DNA of 47,729 nucleotides, from NCBI GenBank assembly GCA_000499405.2, contig HG738158.1, positions 1 through 47,729 on the forward strand. The letters are read 5' to 3'. The DNA comes from Onchocerca volvulus. Taxonomy: Eukaryota; Nematoda; Chromadorea; Rhabditida; Onchocercidae. Shown here one piece after another: positions 11,901-25,746 of the stretch. A program made the position numbers and the translations under genes. The stretch's first letter is position 1. The number at the start of each line of letters is the position of its first letter. The notes beneath the pieces are model-generated. The model saw only the letters and a list, made by a program, of their open reading frames with translations. It had not been told where the DNA came from and did no database searches.

Positions 11901-14900
11901 TAGTGCCCATTGTTGACTGTTCGGAAGCTGTCCATGTACGAGATGATTTAACAGAAGAAGAACAAGAAGTCTGTTCGGCAACAGCAAATTTCGAAACAAT
12001 CGTAGAAAATCTTTTGGATAAGTGAGTTCAGTTTCATAGTTTTTTTTTTTTTTTTTTAATAACCCATCTAATATCGGATTTTTTTACATTTCTTTCATCT
12101 GTACAAACTTGTATTTGTTTTTAGAATGATAGAAATAATTCATGTTTTCACGGGAGGCGCACCAACAGTAACAACAGTACAAGGTTCATTGGCAGCTAAA
12201 TCACAATCCAAGTTATCGGTGGAAGAAACGGTGATAAAACGAGGCATATTTTCCGTATTTCGTGCTCTTCTTGGTAACTGCAGCACATCAATTTATAAAG
12301 TGAGCGTTTGAATTCTTACAATTGCTAAATATTTAAGGAATTCATATTCCTTAAAAATTTGAGATTCTGTTATTGTGATATCAACGATATTAACTGTTAA
12401 TTTATTTACATTGTTCAGAAATCGATTTCCTTGTTAAATATGTAAATTGTTTGTATCATAAAATTAATCTATCACTATAGAAGGACAACTTATTGCCATT
12501 ATAATTTTTCAATGATTTGAAGATAGCAGTTGCTAGTTGTCGAATCAAGTAAACCAACTTTTCTTTTAAGAGCGATTTGGTATTTATTTTGCAGATTGCT
12601 ATTCACAAATTATATGATTTTATTTCTACAAATATGTATGATAGCCGTTTAGCTGCAGATACCGTTTCAGAAATGATTTTCTGTGCTGTTCGGGTATATT
12701 TTTGCATGATTTTTATAGCAAAATTTAAAATTTATTGTCTCTTGACTTTTTTAAAATGAATTGTATTTGAATGACCTTAGAATATTTGTCTAAATTCTTA
12801 AGTTCACAGTAAATTACAATCTTCAAAATCCAAATTATTTCTCATCGATTAAATCTATCTAATATTAAAATATATATAGGAGGAATTTTTTGTATTTAAT
12901 TGGCCTTGCATACAACAGCATTAAATCATGATTTCTTCAGACAAATCCGCCGGAGTCCCTGGATCTGTTCTTGGATCTTATCATACAAAAATTGGTTCCG
13001 CTGATAACAGGTATATATCATGCCAGTTTTCCGTTCATTTAATCATTTGGATATTCATTTTTTCTTTTCTTTTTAGCATAACAAAATTTCTTTTGCTTCC
13101 TAACACAGCACAATTAATATGGCGGCCTGATCTAAGTATTTACCCATCTTACCAAATTCTACTAAAAAAAAAATTCTGGCAAACGCTTCAAATAAAAGGA
13201 CTTTTTTATCTCATACCATGCATCAATATTGAAATGGATAAATCTTTTAATAGCTGTCATCGATACTACTGGGAGATTTGATGAGGAGAATATAGTTAAA
13301 TCTTGAAGTAGACTAGACGAGCTAAGATAATTTGCAGGCTAACATATTTATTTATTTATTTTTCTGCGATGATGAAGTTAAAGGGCGATTCTTTTACTGA
13401 AGTGCAATTTTTTATTTCCAGAAGAAGCTTATGAGGAAGAAGAGTTGGATTCCACAATGGTGTGGTATATTGTTTTAGCTTCGCAGCTTTTTAGAGTATC
13501 AGGAATGCATATTGTATCACACAAAGAGAAAATGTTAAATTTGTTGCGAATGATTATGCCCTTGACATGTCGCACAGCATGTGAGGTAAATTAATTTCTT
13601 ATTTTTTCCCTTTCTTAGGAAAATGTAAAAAAGTAAAATTTCTAAAATAGCTTGAATAGTTTGCAGTGTCATCCGAATAATTGTTGAAAGAGTTCAATTG
13701 GTGTTATATCTGCAAGCAGGTAATATAGGAAAAGCTACACTTTATATGGATTAATAATAAAAGAAATCATGAAGTTTAATTAGTCAAGTAAAGACTCAAG
13801 TTTTTTCATCGTTAAAAGCTTGTGTGAATGAGGAAGAGAGCATGAAGCCGCCCCACTGAGTGCAAACATGACAGAAACGCTTAAAAATGGGCAAATTTAT
13901 GAATACTTATATTACAGCTGTCATGCAGTGCATTGGAATGTATGTTAACAGGATTAACAAGCATATATACTGATACCAACGAGCAAAGACGTGAAAAGCT
14001 CGACCAACCCTTTGAAAAGTATTTACCTATAAGAGTTCGTTTTATTGTTTTTTCCTTTGTAAATCAATTAATTTCATCAATTGATTTTTTATTCATATGT
14101 TTATTAAGGTTTTGCAGTATTTATAGTACATATTCTAGACGATTTTAGGATTTGGAATAAAAACTGAGCTTGAATTATGGAAAATCACTCGTTTTATGAA
14201 AGACAAATATTCCGTCCTATGTTTAATTCAAAGGATGTTTATTTTTGCAGGATTGGGCAAAAGTAGCGGATAAAAAAACTTTTCATCTGAAATGGCATAT
14301 ACCAACCGAAGAGGAGTTTCAACTGGCACGCGATGTTCTGGACGAATTTTTTTATCCTGAGCTGGAAAAATTAGCAGATGCAGATTCTCTTTCTAAGTAA
14401 CTCTTACTTCCATGTTATTTATTTGCTCTGATTTTTTGCTGTATGTTAGTTTTCATCTTACTTTTGTCCAGATTTTCTTCGAGGTACAAAGAATTCTAGA
14501 AAGAAACGAAAAGCGTAAGAATTTAATAAGAGAAGTTTATACAAAAAAGATGATTCGGATTGATCTAGAAGTTATATTTTTAATTTTAGGACAGAAGTGC
14601 TGAAATCTTTGGAAATAGTAGGTAGTTGCCTGGCTGGGGCATCAGCTGCACTACCACCTTTCGATGGAAAATTGATTCCGTTGACAGATTCGCCAGTAAA
14701 GGTCTATCCTTTTCAGTTTATCGCTGCTCCAAGATATATAAAAGGTATGGTTTACCATATACTTAACTTTATTATTTTATTTTATTTTACCATATATTTT
14801 ATATTATATATTTTATACCATATCCGTATATTTTGTAAATGTCCAATTAGTAATTCTCGTCTTTATGACTTATAAAATTGATTTTGCTGACTTTGCAGAA

Positions 14901-17900
14901 ATAACCCACAAAGGAAAGAATGTACGAAATTTTGTGTTAAAACGAATAAAAAATGTTGCGGAATACTTGGTACAAAATCGAGAAAATGATACGAAATCCT
15001 TGTCTGCTGTGTGCAAAATTTTACATATTCTCGTTTTTCAGCGTGGAATTGATCGGGTTGGTTTGTATTGTTGAATTTATTGATTTTTCTTTTTCTTAAA
15101 TTTGTGAGAATTGTATGATTAAAATGAACATAAGTAAGAAAAAAAGTCTGCAATTTTGAAAATTTGGTTAGAAGTTTCACAATTTTGAAAAGACGAACGA
15201 TCCTAGACTTTATCGTACAAAAGATATAGGAACTTTGGGACCTTACTGAAGTTGGTAAATATATATATAATTGTCGAAAGAATCAAGATCATTACTTACT
15301 GATATATTCATACTAAGTCTTCTGCAAATCGAATACGAGTGCAGATTTATTTGTTCGAACGAATTCAAATGCTGTTGTAAATTTTTTCGTTGATTTGTGA
15401 GGATTTTTGCTTTTTATTGTTCATATAGATCTTGAAAAGCTTTTGCTTGTCTCATTCTATGATACTGATCAATGATAATAATAGAATTCAATATATTTCA
15501 GGCGAAATTCGATTTGCAAAACCAAAATTACATATTATCGAAAAGAATTGTTGGTGATACGGTACAGGGAAATAAAGCAAATATAGATCTGGTCACCACC
15601 GAATATCTTATGCTACAGCATCACGTTAGCATTAAGAATTATGAGTTATTGCCTTCTGAGCTTTAAAATTCTCGCTATAACGTTTCCATCAAATTTGGAT
15701 GCTAGCAGAATTATTGCTAAAGATTTTGAATGGAGCAAGCACTGAGTTTTATTGATACTGCATCATTTTCGGGATAATTTTTGCTTTAAACTATTTTTAT
15801 TCAAGTTCATCTTTTCTCCTGTAAAGTAAAGACATATTTAATCGCTATTTTGGGAGATAATATCGAGAATCTTTCCACTCTTAAATATTTTGTGTTGTTT
15901 TTGGGACTGAAAAAAACCAAATTATAGAAGCGAACGTTGACGCGTTCTGGATATTATTTTACCACGCAACATTTGGAAGTAATGAAATTACTGGTACGAT
16001 TGGGTACAAGTCTATATAGTGCTGTATGTTTTCATTATTTTTATGATTTTATGGTTAAAATAATGTGGTTAATCTTAATAAGATACAATAAACGGTATAA
16101 GTTCCATATTTTTATCTGTGAATAGGTATGAATGTTTAAATTTGGAGAATGAACTAAAAAAAATATCGATTATAATTTGTCGATGTAAATTAGAATATCA
16201 TGTTCAGACACGAATTGATGCGCAAAGAATATTAGATGGCTGTGTGCAAACATTTCCTTATTCATATTTACTTGTGTTGGACGATATATTGGCGTTTCTG
16301 AAGGAATCACCGGATATATCTCATGAACAATTCAAAGTGATAATTATTTCTCAAACAAATTGAGAATATTACGCAGTTTTAATGATAGCGAACATGAGCT
16401 CTTTTGAAGTGGATGAACTATGGGAGTCTCGTATGTTCTTTTTGAGAGGCTGTTTTAAAGCCATATCTGATATGAATTTATATCACTGCTGAAAACATTT
16501 TATAATAAATAAGCTGAATGAGATTCGAGATTACAATTGAGCATTTAATGTCAATTAAACTGGTTGTAAAATATAAGAATATTTTCACGCCACTTTTTTT
16601 TTTGTAGGGTGCATTATATATGCTTTTAAACGGTAAGAGATTGGCCATTTGTGTTCGACAGAATTGGAATACATTGTTACAAGTATGGCCAGCACTTATT
16701 GAGGCCCAACATTCGGAAAAACCTTCCGTAATTGGTCTTTTGGAATTGGCTCAGAACACTCTAGTTGATAATTTCGAATCATTCCAGATCAATTTTTGGG
16801 TTATTTATTTATTTATTATCTCCTTTTTTTTTTCTTTTTTTTTTTTTTTTTAATGTGGAGTTCTTACAAATGTGTTATTATTTAGGAAAAATAAAAGTTA
16901 ATATAGGCCATCAATGATAGTCGGAAAGATTAGTTCATATTTATATTTCAAAGGATAAATTTTTCTTCATAATGTCGAGTAAAATGTCACTTGTTTTACT
17001 TTTTGCCCCGAACTGCATAACTGTTCAGTATATTCGCTGGTGTTTTATGAATGATTGAGTTCAATGATATATGGATATTATTTGATCTTTACGCTAAGAC
17101 TATTGGAAATTTAACGTTATACTATTTTATAGCTAGACTTTTACATTAATTTCTGCTTATTATTTATTGCGAATTTCTTGCATTGTAGTTGCCGGATGGA
17201 CCAGTTGCTGCTGCGCGAGAACTATACGCTGCAGGTGGTGGTGAGAATATACATCAACCAGCATGGCCACTACCTACTGATGAAGAAATTGAAGCTGCTG
17301 TTAGGAGAGAAAATACTGCATGCAAGAAAAAAGAAAAGTAATTTCAGAATTATTGAAGTCAACAATAGAATTTTGAGCTGTTGTTGAAGAGTTTTCAGAT
17401 TTCAAAGTGAATTTTTAGGAATGCCTCGTTAATTAGCATGTTTTTGAAAGAACATCAATTAAACTATCACTATCATATTATGCTGAAACGAAGTATGCAA
17501 ACCGTAGAATTATTCATAGCATTTATCTATAAATAGGGCAATCAGTTTTATACTTATTATGTTCCTTTTTTTTCATAAGTTTTCTATTTCGCTTGTTATG
17601 ATACAGATTGTATTATTCACTTTGTGATCGTTTGGTAGCGCTCAGTACGGATGCAAATCTTCATTGGCGGCATGTTGATATGGCACAATCTTTACTTTCG
17701 TTACTCGTAAGACGGGATATGCCTTTTCCACCGGATGCAGTTAAGTGAGTTTCCAGGATGATTCAAATTTTGGCTAGTCATTTGAGCTAGTTGTACAATA
17801 TTTTAAAAACTTATATTATATGCTGCTTCATACTGTTTAATATTTTAAAGCATTATGACTGTTTAATATTTTAAAGCATTATGACTTCATTTCCGTGTTT

Positions 17901-20900
17901 CTAAGAAATTAGAATAGATTAATCAGGGATTTAGAAAAATGCTGATAAGATTTCGATGGTATTATTTTCATAGATCAAGTCGTGCTGATGCCATGAATTT
18001 AGTGAGAAGTTATTTTAATCATTGTTAAGCCATCTTTAGAAGAAACTATAAACTCAACTAATTCAGTTTTTCTTAAGATGTGAAACACTTTGATGAAGTG
18101 CCATTTCATTTATATCAGTTACATATCTTAGCGGGATAATTTAGTCGTTGTCTTTGTTTATAGATTGTTTATTCGGTTACTTGTAAACGACACTGTTAAA
18201 ACAAGACGCATGGCAACAGGATTGATAGCTGCCTGGTTACGTATCACGAAACCGCAAGCAGTAAAAATACCTTTTGAAAATCCAATTGAAGTAATAATTG
18301 TATTATTTACTAAAATAAAGAAAATTTTTATACTTTCATTATGACTTATCCAAGGCAAATGAGGCAGTTATTGGAATGCGCCTTTATCTTAGTAGCACAG
18401 GAATGTTGTATTCAAATTTTGGTCAGCTCTAGTGATGATCCAGTTAGCCTGAGAATGATAGTTATTTAGAAGAGTAAAGAAGTATTTCAATCCATTGTTC
18501 GTAACATATTCATTTTTGAAAATTGTTTGATTCCCCTCACGGTTGAATTTCTTTTTCTATTTTTGCAGGGAGAAAATATTGGCCCTGGAGCAGAATGGCC
18601 CATAAAATATGGCTTCCGAATGGACAATATGATAACAATGTATAATAAGGAGAAGTTGCCGTGGACAGCAAAAGACTGGAATGCTACAATATTTTTCAAT
18701 AAAACTCATTGGGGCTTCTATACCTGGCCAAAGTAAGGTTTATTATTTGTCTTTCTCAAAAATTTGAGGCCATCTTTAATCTTTTCTCTAAATGTTAGTG
18801 TCGAAATATTAATGGAAGATATAAAATAGTAATATATGCATATATATATGTATATATAAAATATATGCATATATTTTGGGCGGATCTCGTATTTCTTTCA
18901 AATGAGTTATATTGCGATAATGAATTCCCTATGATCATCATTCGGATTTGTCGTAGTATTCTTTAAACCGATATTTTACTGTTTCTATTGTTCTGAAATT
19001 GAAAAAGAAATCATGCTGTTTGATAGTATAATAGCTTCTACTTCTGATGGTTTTCATTGATATTACCAAACAGTGATTCTTGCTGAAATACAAACACTTA
19101 TAGATTAAGCTATTTCCATTTAATCATATTGAGAATTCATAATGTAAAATATCTGAAGGGTTCTGAAAGTGTATGCGCCAGCAAATGAGCAAAAAGCTAT
19201 TAATCGCAAACTGGAAGAATTAAATGAAACTGAACGTTTCGTTGTGGAAATATTCTCTGATGATGAATTTGCGGAAAAATTTCGTCAGTATATGAGCGTT
19301 GAAGAGAAAAAGGGTGAAGAAGCATTCGATGCCATTGCATTCGGTTTATTTTACGTCAGTTTTATTGCTCTTTGTTTTATTAGTAATAATCAGTACTGCT
19401 TTTTTTAATCTATTTGCTGAAATAATTGTTAGTGAACTACAGCGATATTGTAATTCATGAGTGAATTAAGTGGAATCTTTTATTGCTGACACTAAGTTTT
19501 TTTTTAAGAAAACCCATGTATTGGCATATTAGCGTAAAGTTGTAGAATTATTTGAAGATCATTCTGTGATATCGATCCTTTTTGATGTCTCAAGATTGGC
19601 AGTTAGGATATCCAGATAACTTTTAAAATGATTGTCTTTCTTTTTCGTTTTTTTTGAAGGTCATTTTGACTAATTCGATTATCGTGTTCAGTGATTTTTA
19701 TTGCCATTTAGAATCATTATGAGTAAAATTAGAAACGATTCATGCTCCCAGTTTTTATTTTGAGTAAAAGAAAAAATTTTCTTTTCAGGGCATATTTAGG
19801 AACTACAACGATCTTCTGCTTCCGATTTTCAAGAAACATTTGGAAATTTTGCTGACAAGTGATAAGGTTACATATTTTGTCTCTTTATTTTTCATGCTTC
19901 AGATTAATTAATATAAGTGATGTGTGTTCAGAATCTCTCTTGATGTATCAAATTCGCCGCAACTTATTGATACATAATTCGTAATAAATATTTTATTTTC
20001 CTTTCTCATTCGAAAAACGATATAAGGACAGACTTTGAATATTATTTTCCTTAAGTTAACAAACCAAGTTTTTAGGAAGGCGATCAACGATTAGCATCAG
20101 AAATGGTTGCCGGATTGTTGAATGGCAGTAAACTTTGGATGTTCGAAAAGATTTCAGCAATGTCGAAATGGCTAAAACCTTTAATAAGTAGTTGTTTGGA
20201 AACAGTAAAAACCGAAAATGTTAAGAATTGGGGTACAGCTATTGCGACAGTTTTCGGTTCGGTTGATCCGAAAGCGCTTTCATGGTTTATTGAAATGCTT
20301 TTTGAACTTTGTATGAAGCCAACCGACAGCAGCTTTCATGCTACTACGTATGAATTTTTTCCATCATTGATATTTGTTTATTTCCCAACAATGAATGCAT
20401 TTATTTTTCCAGTTCATTATGTAGGACAACTTGATTAATGTGAATAATTGTTCAGTTTAAAAAACTTAATTATCAAGTATCAACAATTCCTGTAATAAAA
20501 TTGAAAAGACTATTTTTTACTTTATTGGACAAAATTGAATTAAACAATGGCAGATCTTTTTTCTGGTAGATGCTTCCAAATGGACGGAAGTATAGAATGC
20601 ACATTCATATGCTGTTACTAATATCAAAAAGGAAAAATAAGATGAGAATTGAGAAAATAAATAAATTTTTATCATGAGATATAAAACCGAATGAACAGTT
20701 GAACTTTCTAGTTATTCGTTTAACATGGTTTCTAGAGATATGCCACACGTGGTCAATAAAATAAAAAACTGCTACATTTTTGTTAAATTCATACATAGGT
20801 TGATTATGGTATGCAGTTAATGCTTAATGATTTGTTTTACATATAAGTATGTTATTCAGTTTTGATTCCACTTTATTCAGAAAAATTTTGGCTTAATTTC

Positions 20901-23823
20901 ATCATTTCATACATCGTGTAATCTAGTAAGGCAATATTGCATCTTACTCAATCATAGAATTAGCTAAAAATCATTTTCGTTTCAGACGGATGTATTTTTT
21001 GCAAGGTGCTTTAAATCAATGTGAATGGCGAGTTACGGAACTATGGAATCAGCTATTTCAAAAATGTTTGGAAACTATGGAGGAATCATATCAAAATTTA
21101 CGTGAGCGTATTGGGTCGAGTATTGCTACCATTGTATGGTTCGATTTGGCTCATTTATACATCGATCCACGAATTCCGAAGAAATTTCATCCAATGAAAA
21201 TTGAAGATGCACTGGGCAAAATTAATGCAAAAGTATATTTTACTAGAGTTTTTTGTTATTTTTATTGGTTTATAAACTACTGAAGCGTTTAACCTTTTTT
21301 CTTTTTTTTTTTTTTTTTTAATACTCTGAACAAATTATTAGGATTTAGTATGAGAACTTTGGATGCTTTGACTGAAGAATGGATAGAATTATGGTACGTT
21401 AGATGAGAACTTGGGTTAGAAAAAGGAAATTATCGAGACTTAAATTTATAAGCTTCTCTTATTGTAAGAAAAAACTCTCTCTCTGTTTGATGGACATCCC
21501 ATATAATATGTAGAGTTGTTCTCATTAAATGTAAACCAGTATAAATTAATTAAATAGTATTATAGAGATTCATTTAAATAAGCAGTGCTGCTAATCTGTT
21601 TTACCCATTTTGTTGCAGTTAGAAATTTTATGGTCTGAAGTCGCAACTGCGAAACGAAATGGAGACGAACTGGATGATATTTCTATGGATAGCAGCTTGG
21701 AGATTATTAATGGTGAAGGCAACGGTAACGGTCGGAAAAAAGTATGCTAGTTTTTTTTCTTTTTTTTTGTAAAAAATTTTGATGAAGTTCTTAATTAAAG
21801 AAATTGGAAGAATTCAGTTATGATCAGCCAATAATTTCTTTGTCGCTTATATTTCGCAGTTTCCAGGGAAGATTTTTAGCAGATCATTAGAAAAAAGTCA
21901 ATGATTTATTTAATAAACTATAATTTCAGGCGATCATGACATTTAAATGTGCATTGAATTATTTAAATGCACATTGGGTGCACTCATTCACTGCCCTACC
22001 GCCTGCTATTTTCAACTTTTTACCCTTGCTTATACATTTTGAAAATGAAACGAGGTATTTCAATTATTTTTTGGAAAACTATTTGTTGCTTACTGGTAAC
22101 ATCAAACTATCAAAATGAACGGAAGCATTCTCTAAAGCTTCATTCATGTCGAAAAAACATGCACAAGTTTTAAAATGCTTACTTCTGGTACCGGAGACTG
22201 TCTGCTAATGATTAGAGTGCGCATTCAATTACTATAAGACAAATTTATAGAAAAAAAAATGCTGTTCATAAGCGAAATATTTTTATTATTTTTAAAATTC
22301 ATTTCAGTGACGAAGAATTGAAAAATAATTGCCATGATCAGCTGCGGCAAGGGATGTCACAGACATTGATTACGGCAAAGAATGTGGAAATGGTCTTGTG
22401 TGGCGTTAAAGAGGTTAGTATCGTCATATTTTCGTAACCATGACGCTTGATTCCAACAGTCGATTTTATTTTTTGAAAGAACTGAGGTTTTAAAAGAGCT
22501 TTATAATTAATAGAGTTTGCTTATTCGAGAAAATAAAACAAGTAACTTTATTACGTTCCATTTATCCGATATTATATAAGTGAATTATGCTCTAATAGTG
22601 CATCATTCCAAATATCGCTTCTTGACTACTGCTTAAGACTATTATTCCGTTAACAGTGAAATGGTATTGATTCCCTACAGTTTAAACAACATATATATTT
22701 ATAATTGAGTAAATTGTAACTTTCCAATTGCAGTTAGCTTCATCCGCTGAATCATGGTGGAAACCGAAAGTTTCGTTGCTAAAATATTTGCAAGTTGCTG
22801 TGTTTTCCAATTTTTTCCTTTTCTTACATCATCGCCCGTCATTACAAGCTATACTCTGCTCTATGATACTTGATCCCAAATTTGAAGTGCGTGAAGCTGC
22901 TGCCACAACATTGTCGGGCCTTATTCATTGTCACTTCTTTGATGTGGATCACCTGATTATTGTAAGTTATGTATTTCTATATATTCATTTTATCTGTCTG
23001 ATTTTAAATTATGAAATAGTAAAACAGTAGTTAATTACTGCTTTGACAAAAATAAATATCAAAGGAACTATATTATACAGGTAAAGTGATACGGGAAGTT
23101 ACTTTAGCAAATATATTTAAGCAATCAGAAATTAACTTTTCGTTTTATACTTTTCTAATATTTGAAGAAATTAAGGAGAGATTTTACGAATGGTCTCGGG
23201 AGGAAAATGGCGTAAAAAGACATGCCGGCGTCTTAGCTCTGTCTGCTATTGTTCAGGCATTTCCATACACTGTTCCACCTTTCTTGCCGAAAATTCTGAT
23301 GCAACTTTGCCGACATACATGTGATAAACAACCTATGCAAGTAAGTTTTTTTGCTTCTTTTCCGAATCTTGTGAGAAAAACCTTTTAAGTCGAGCTGCTA
23401 GATGAACTTTTGGGTCAAATATAAAACTAGGTGCCACTTTTTTCATATATTTTATTTTTTTGAATACTTGATCTTTAATAAAAAATAAATAAATTAATAA
23501 CCAAAAAATGTGATATTTATGAATTTGAATTATTCTATCATAGTTTATCCTAGACAACTTCAGTCATAATAAGAGAATTTAAAAAAGAATGAGATAAATA
23601 GTTTGGAATAAAAGGCTCGTAGTATAGTTAATATGGGTTAATCATGATATTATCTTAACAATAAAAAAAAAAAAAAAATTATTTTCAGAGTACAGTGAAA
23701 AAAGCATTAAGCGAATTCAAGCGTACTCATCAAGATAGTTGGCATGAACATAAGGTGCAATTCAGTGAAGATCAGCTTTCGATCCTAACAGATCTATTCG
23801 TTTCACCCAATTATTACGTCTGA
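5959..23823 (+). CDS. psme4: Proteasome activator complex subunit 4 (PA200/BLM10), 38 exons, complete
   Basis: Exons at 5959-6070, 6739-6853, 7234-7317, 7591-7731, 8042-8183, 8628-8687, 9189-9388, 9752-9943, 10157-10325, 10763-10935, 11180-11426, 11879-12021, 12125-12299, 12595-12693, 12941-13010, 13422-13585, 13918-14034, 14251-14396, 14590-14744, 14899-15056, 15502-15624, 15928-16023, 16208-16336, 16608-16799, 17189-17337, 17607-17744, 18164-18290, 18569-18732, 19159-19354, 19789-19866, 20076-20347, 20986-21232, 21619-21741, 21930-22054, 22308-22413, 22734-22961, 23176-23340 and 23689-23823 sum to 5655 nt, 1884 residues (human 1843). Phase agrees at every junction. Blocks recalling human PSME4 run end to end, e.g. 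[78 protein letters not shown]. The HEAT-like solenoid caps the 20S core. The C-terminus NYYV is a hydrophobic-Tyr-X (HbYX-type) gate-opening tail. The starts of exons 2 (gaag|aa) and 37 are the least certain. Confidence 0.95.
8344..8419. repeat. Hairpin: 19-bp inverted repeat in PSME4 intron 5
   Basis: Arms 8344-8362 (agaaatgcttaatgggcat) and 8401-8419 (atgctcattaagcatttct) are complementary over 19 positions with one G-U wobble and enclose a 38-nt loop. The transcript of the host gene would carry this as a strong stem-loop. It is somewhat short for a microRNA precursor, so a small foldback relic is equally possible. Confidence 0.55.
8414..8575. repeat. Two-copy direct repeat in PSME4 intron 5
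   Basis: Two units of about 60 bp follow each other with a period near 85 bp. Each contains attgatt/attgact, then atgctatttatgatat, then a ttcac...gttttaaatat block. The first unit begins inside the right arm of the neighbouring hairpin, so the two structures may share an origin. Confidence 0.5.
10673..10740. repeat. Short tandem repeat in PSME4 intron 9
   Basis: A unit of about 30 bp containing ataagcatatagcatga then acatattata is present twice back to back, with one substitution in the core. Confidence 0.6.
17831..17886. repeat. Short tandem repeat in PSME4 intron 26
   Basis: A unit of about 26 bp, containing ctgtttaatattttaaagc then attatga, is repeated twice without visible change. It lies between splice sites and has no coding effect. 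Confidence 0.6.
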
Positions 23824-25545
23824 GCTCATTGGATGAAAGTTAGAATACTAGCTTCCAAAAAATGTTTAGAAGTTTAGAATGTTTGCTTAGCTGTTTGAAA
23901 ATTTGAAATTCTTCATGCATGCAATTTTTGGAAATTATAGCTGAAAGTTATTGATTTTGTATAGGGTATTTTTCAATTTTCTGTCGAGCGTTTTATGAAT
24001 AATTTCTTTCATTATTAAGCCTTAATATGAAACTTTCCCAAACATCATTTTGAAACGCACGATTTCAAAGCTCAATGTTATTGTAATTAGGGTTTTCCAT
24101 TTTTTTTTTCTTAGATGTCGTTTAGTTTTGTTGAATCGATGACATCTGTCTCTTTTTCCTTCATATATTTTAATATGAATAATCTAGATACAAATTAAAT
24201 GCACCTCGATACTATTGGGAGAAGTTCGACTGCTAGCTATAAAAGGCGTGAGAATGTTAGAGATTGATTTATTGCTCCATTTTTGTTATTCTAAGTCTTA
24301 TTTTTGAATACTGCTTTTGTGAACATTGAAAACTATGCATTATTTATAGCATCATTAGGAAAAAAAATAGCACAATGGCATAAATACACAATTCTTGTTG
24401 ACATATTTCTATACAATACTATATTAATATGGATTAAGTTTTATAAAAGTGATGATGAAAAGTTTATCTTTCATTCGATGTTGTAGATTTAGGATTGATT
24501 TATTATGCCATTCTTGGTGTTAGAGGTACGAGGGCCGAATTTGGAATTTCATGTTGAATAAATGATACTCACTGTAATTTGTTTATTTTTTTAATGAAAC
24601 TGTGATGATATTGAGTATATTCAATGGACTTTCTTCATTTTTCCATTGTTTCCAATGGAAAAATGTTTTGCTTTACATTTCTTTCGTATTTTTTGAGATT
24701 GCATGTTGAGTATTCCGTGCATAATAAAGTCCATCTCATTTTTTTTTATATTGTTATCATCGCTGTAGTCTTCCATTTTCAAATCTTTTTCTGATGCTAA
24801 ACATTGTCATGCAGAATTCCAACAGACATTAGGACAAATAAAAATTATGATATTCCTACTATTTGGCTTCTTTTTTTTTTTTTTTTTTTTATGCATAGAA
24901 TACATAGAAGATGACAACTTAAATATTACAATCCCTTGTCTTCTAGGTGTTTCTAAATTTTTTTTATCACATTGAAACCTCATGCGATCCATGATTTCAT
25001 TCATATGAATTATTAATTGTAAAGCTTTTTTCAAGTGAATTCCACAATTTTAGTTAATGAATGCATTTATTCATCAATTAAAATTGCGGTTTCCATGGAA
25101 TTCACATGAAATTGCACGATCGGAAATACGATCTGAAATATAAAATTCCAATTTATTCACTTCTATTGTTCTCATTGAAAGAAGAGGGAATTGGGTTTAT
25201 TTTTGAAATAATATTTTTGCTTTAGTCTAATTATTATAAGGAATGATTTATGATAATTATTTGTGGTCACTAAGTATCATTCTGTTTGCCTTAAACAGTT
25301 TTATTTCATTCTTTCCTGTGATCTTTTTTTGTTTATCATAAACTGCGTTCAAGTGAAGATAAAATTGTTAATTTTACAAAATTTTTACATCGGAAAGGAA
25401 TTCATCTTCTTGAAAAAATTACTTGATTTTATTTCAAGCTAGAATTTGAGACTATATTCTTGGAACTTTAATGGAATTAGAAGTTGGTAGAATAAATTCT
25501 CTTTATTATAACTTTGAAGGAGAAATAGCAAGGAATATTTGATTG
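23824..25545. other. PSME4 3' flank and intergenic DNA
   Basis: No gene recognised. An AATAAA lies near 24555 and another AATAAA-like site near 24722; either could serve PSME4 polyadenylation. The plus-strand open frame 24304-24486 is I/F/Y-rich and not convincing. About 24597-24640 resembles the segment at 32690-32735 (tgtgatgatattg then tatattca.tgga), perhaps a stray fragment of that repeat. A 22-base T run sits at 24869-24890. Confidence 0.4.
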
Positions 25546-25746
25546 TCAGAATTCTAGTCCTTGATCGATGTCATCTGTCCAGAATCTCAGTAAGCGGTGG
25601 ATGTCTAAGCTCGACGATGTCCCTAAGTTGGGCCAAATGTCAAATGTTTCAACGATAATTTCGAGAAATTTTCTGTAACATTTGCCATCAGTAGTACCAT
25701 GAAGTACATGAGTAGAAATGTACAATATTGCGGAAGCATAAGTATG
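25546..25746 (-). pseudogene. Unidentified coding-like block (possible exon or pseudogene fragment)
   Basis: Reading the minus strand from a possible acceptor (tag|cat at 25747) there are 66 open codons to a TGA at 25546-25548. Unlike the chance frames nearby, the text has a balanced, protein-like composition: segments include STHVLHGTTDG, FLEIIVETFDIWPNLG and LDIHRLLRFWTDDID. There is no in-frame ATG, so it would need an upstream exon on the minus strand in 25750-26150, and I found none. GC is higher than in the flanks. I do not recognise the family. It may be the last exon of a decayed gene or a fragment of a mobile element. Confidence 0.35.

Noticed and set aside
21340..21400. Extra PSME4 exon between 21232 and 21619
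   Set aside because: The best acceptor (attattag) leads to an in-frame stop after three codons, and exons 32 and 33 already join in phase.
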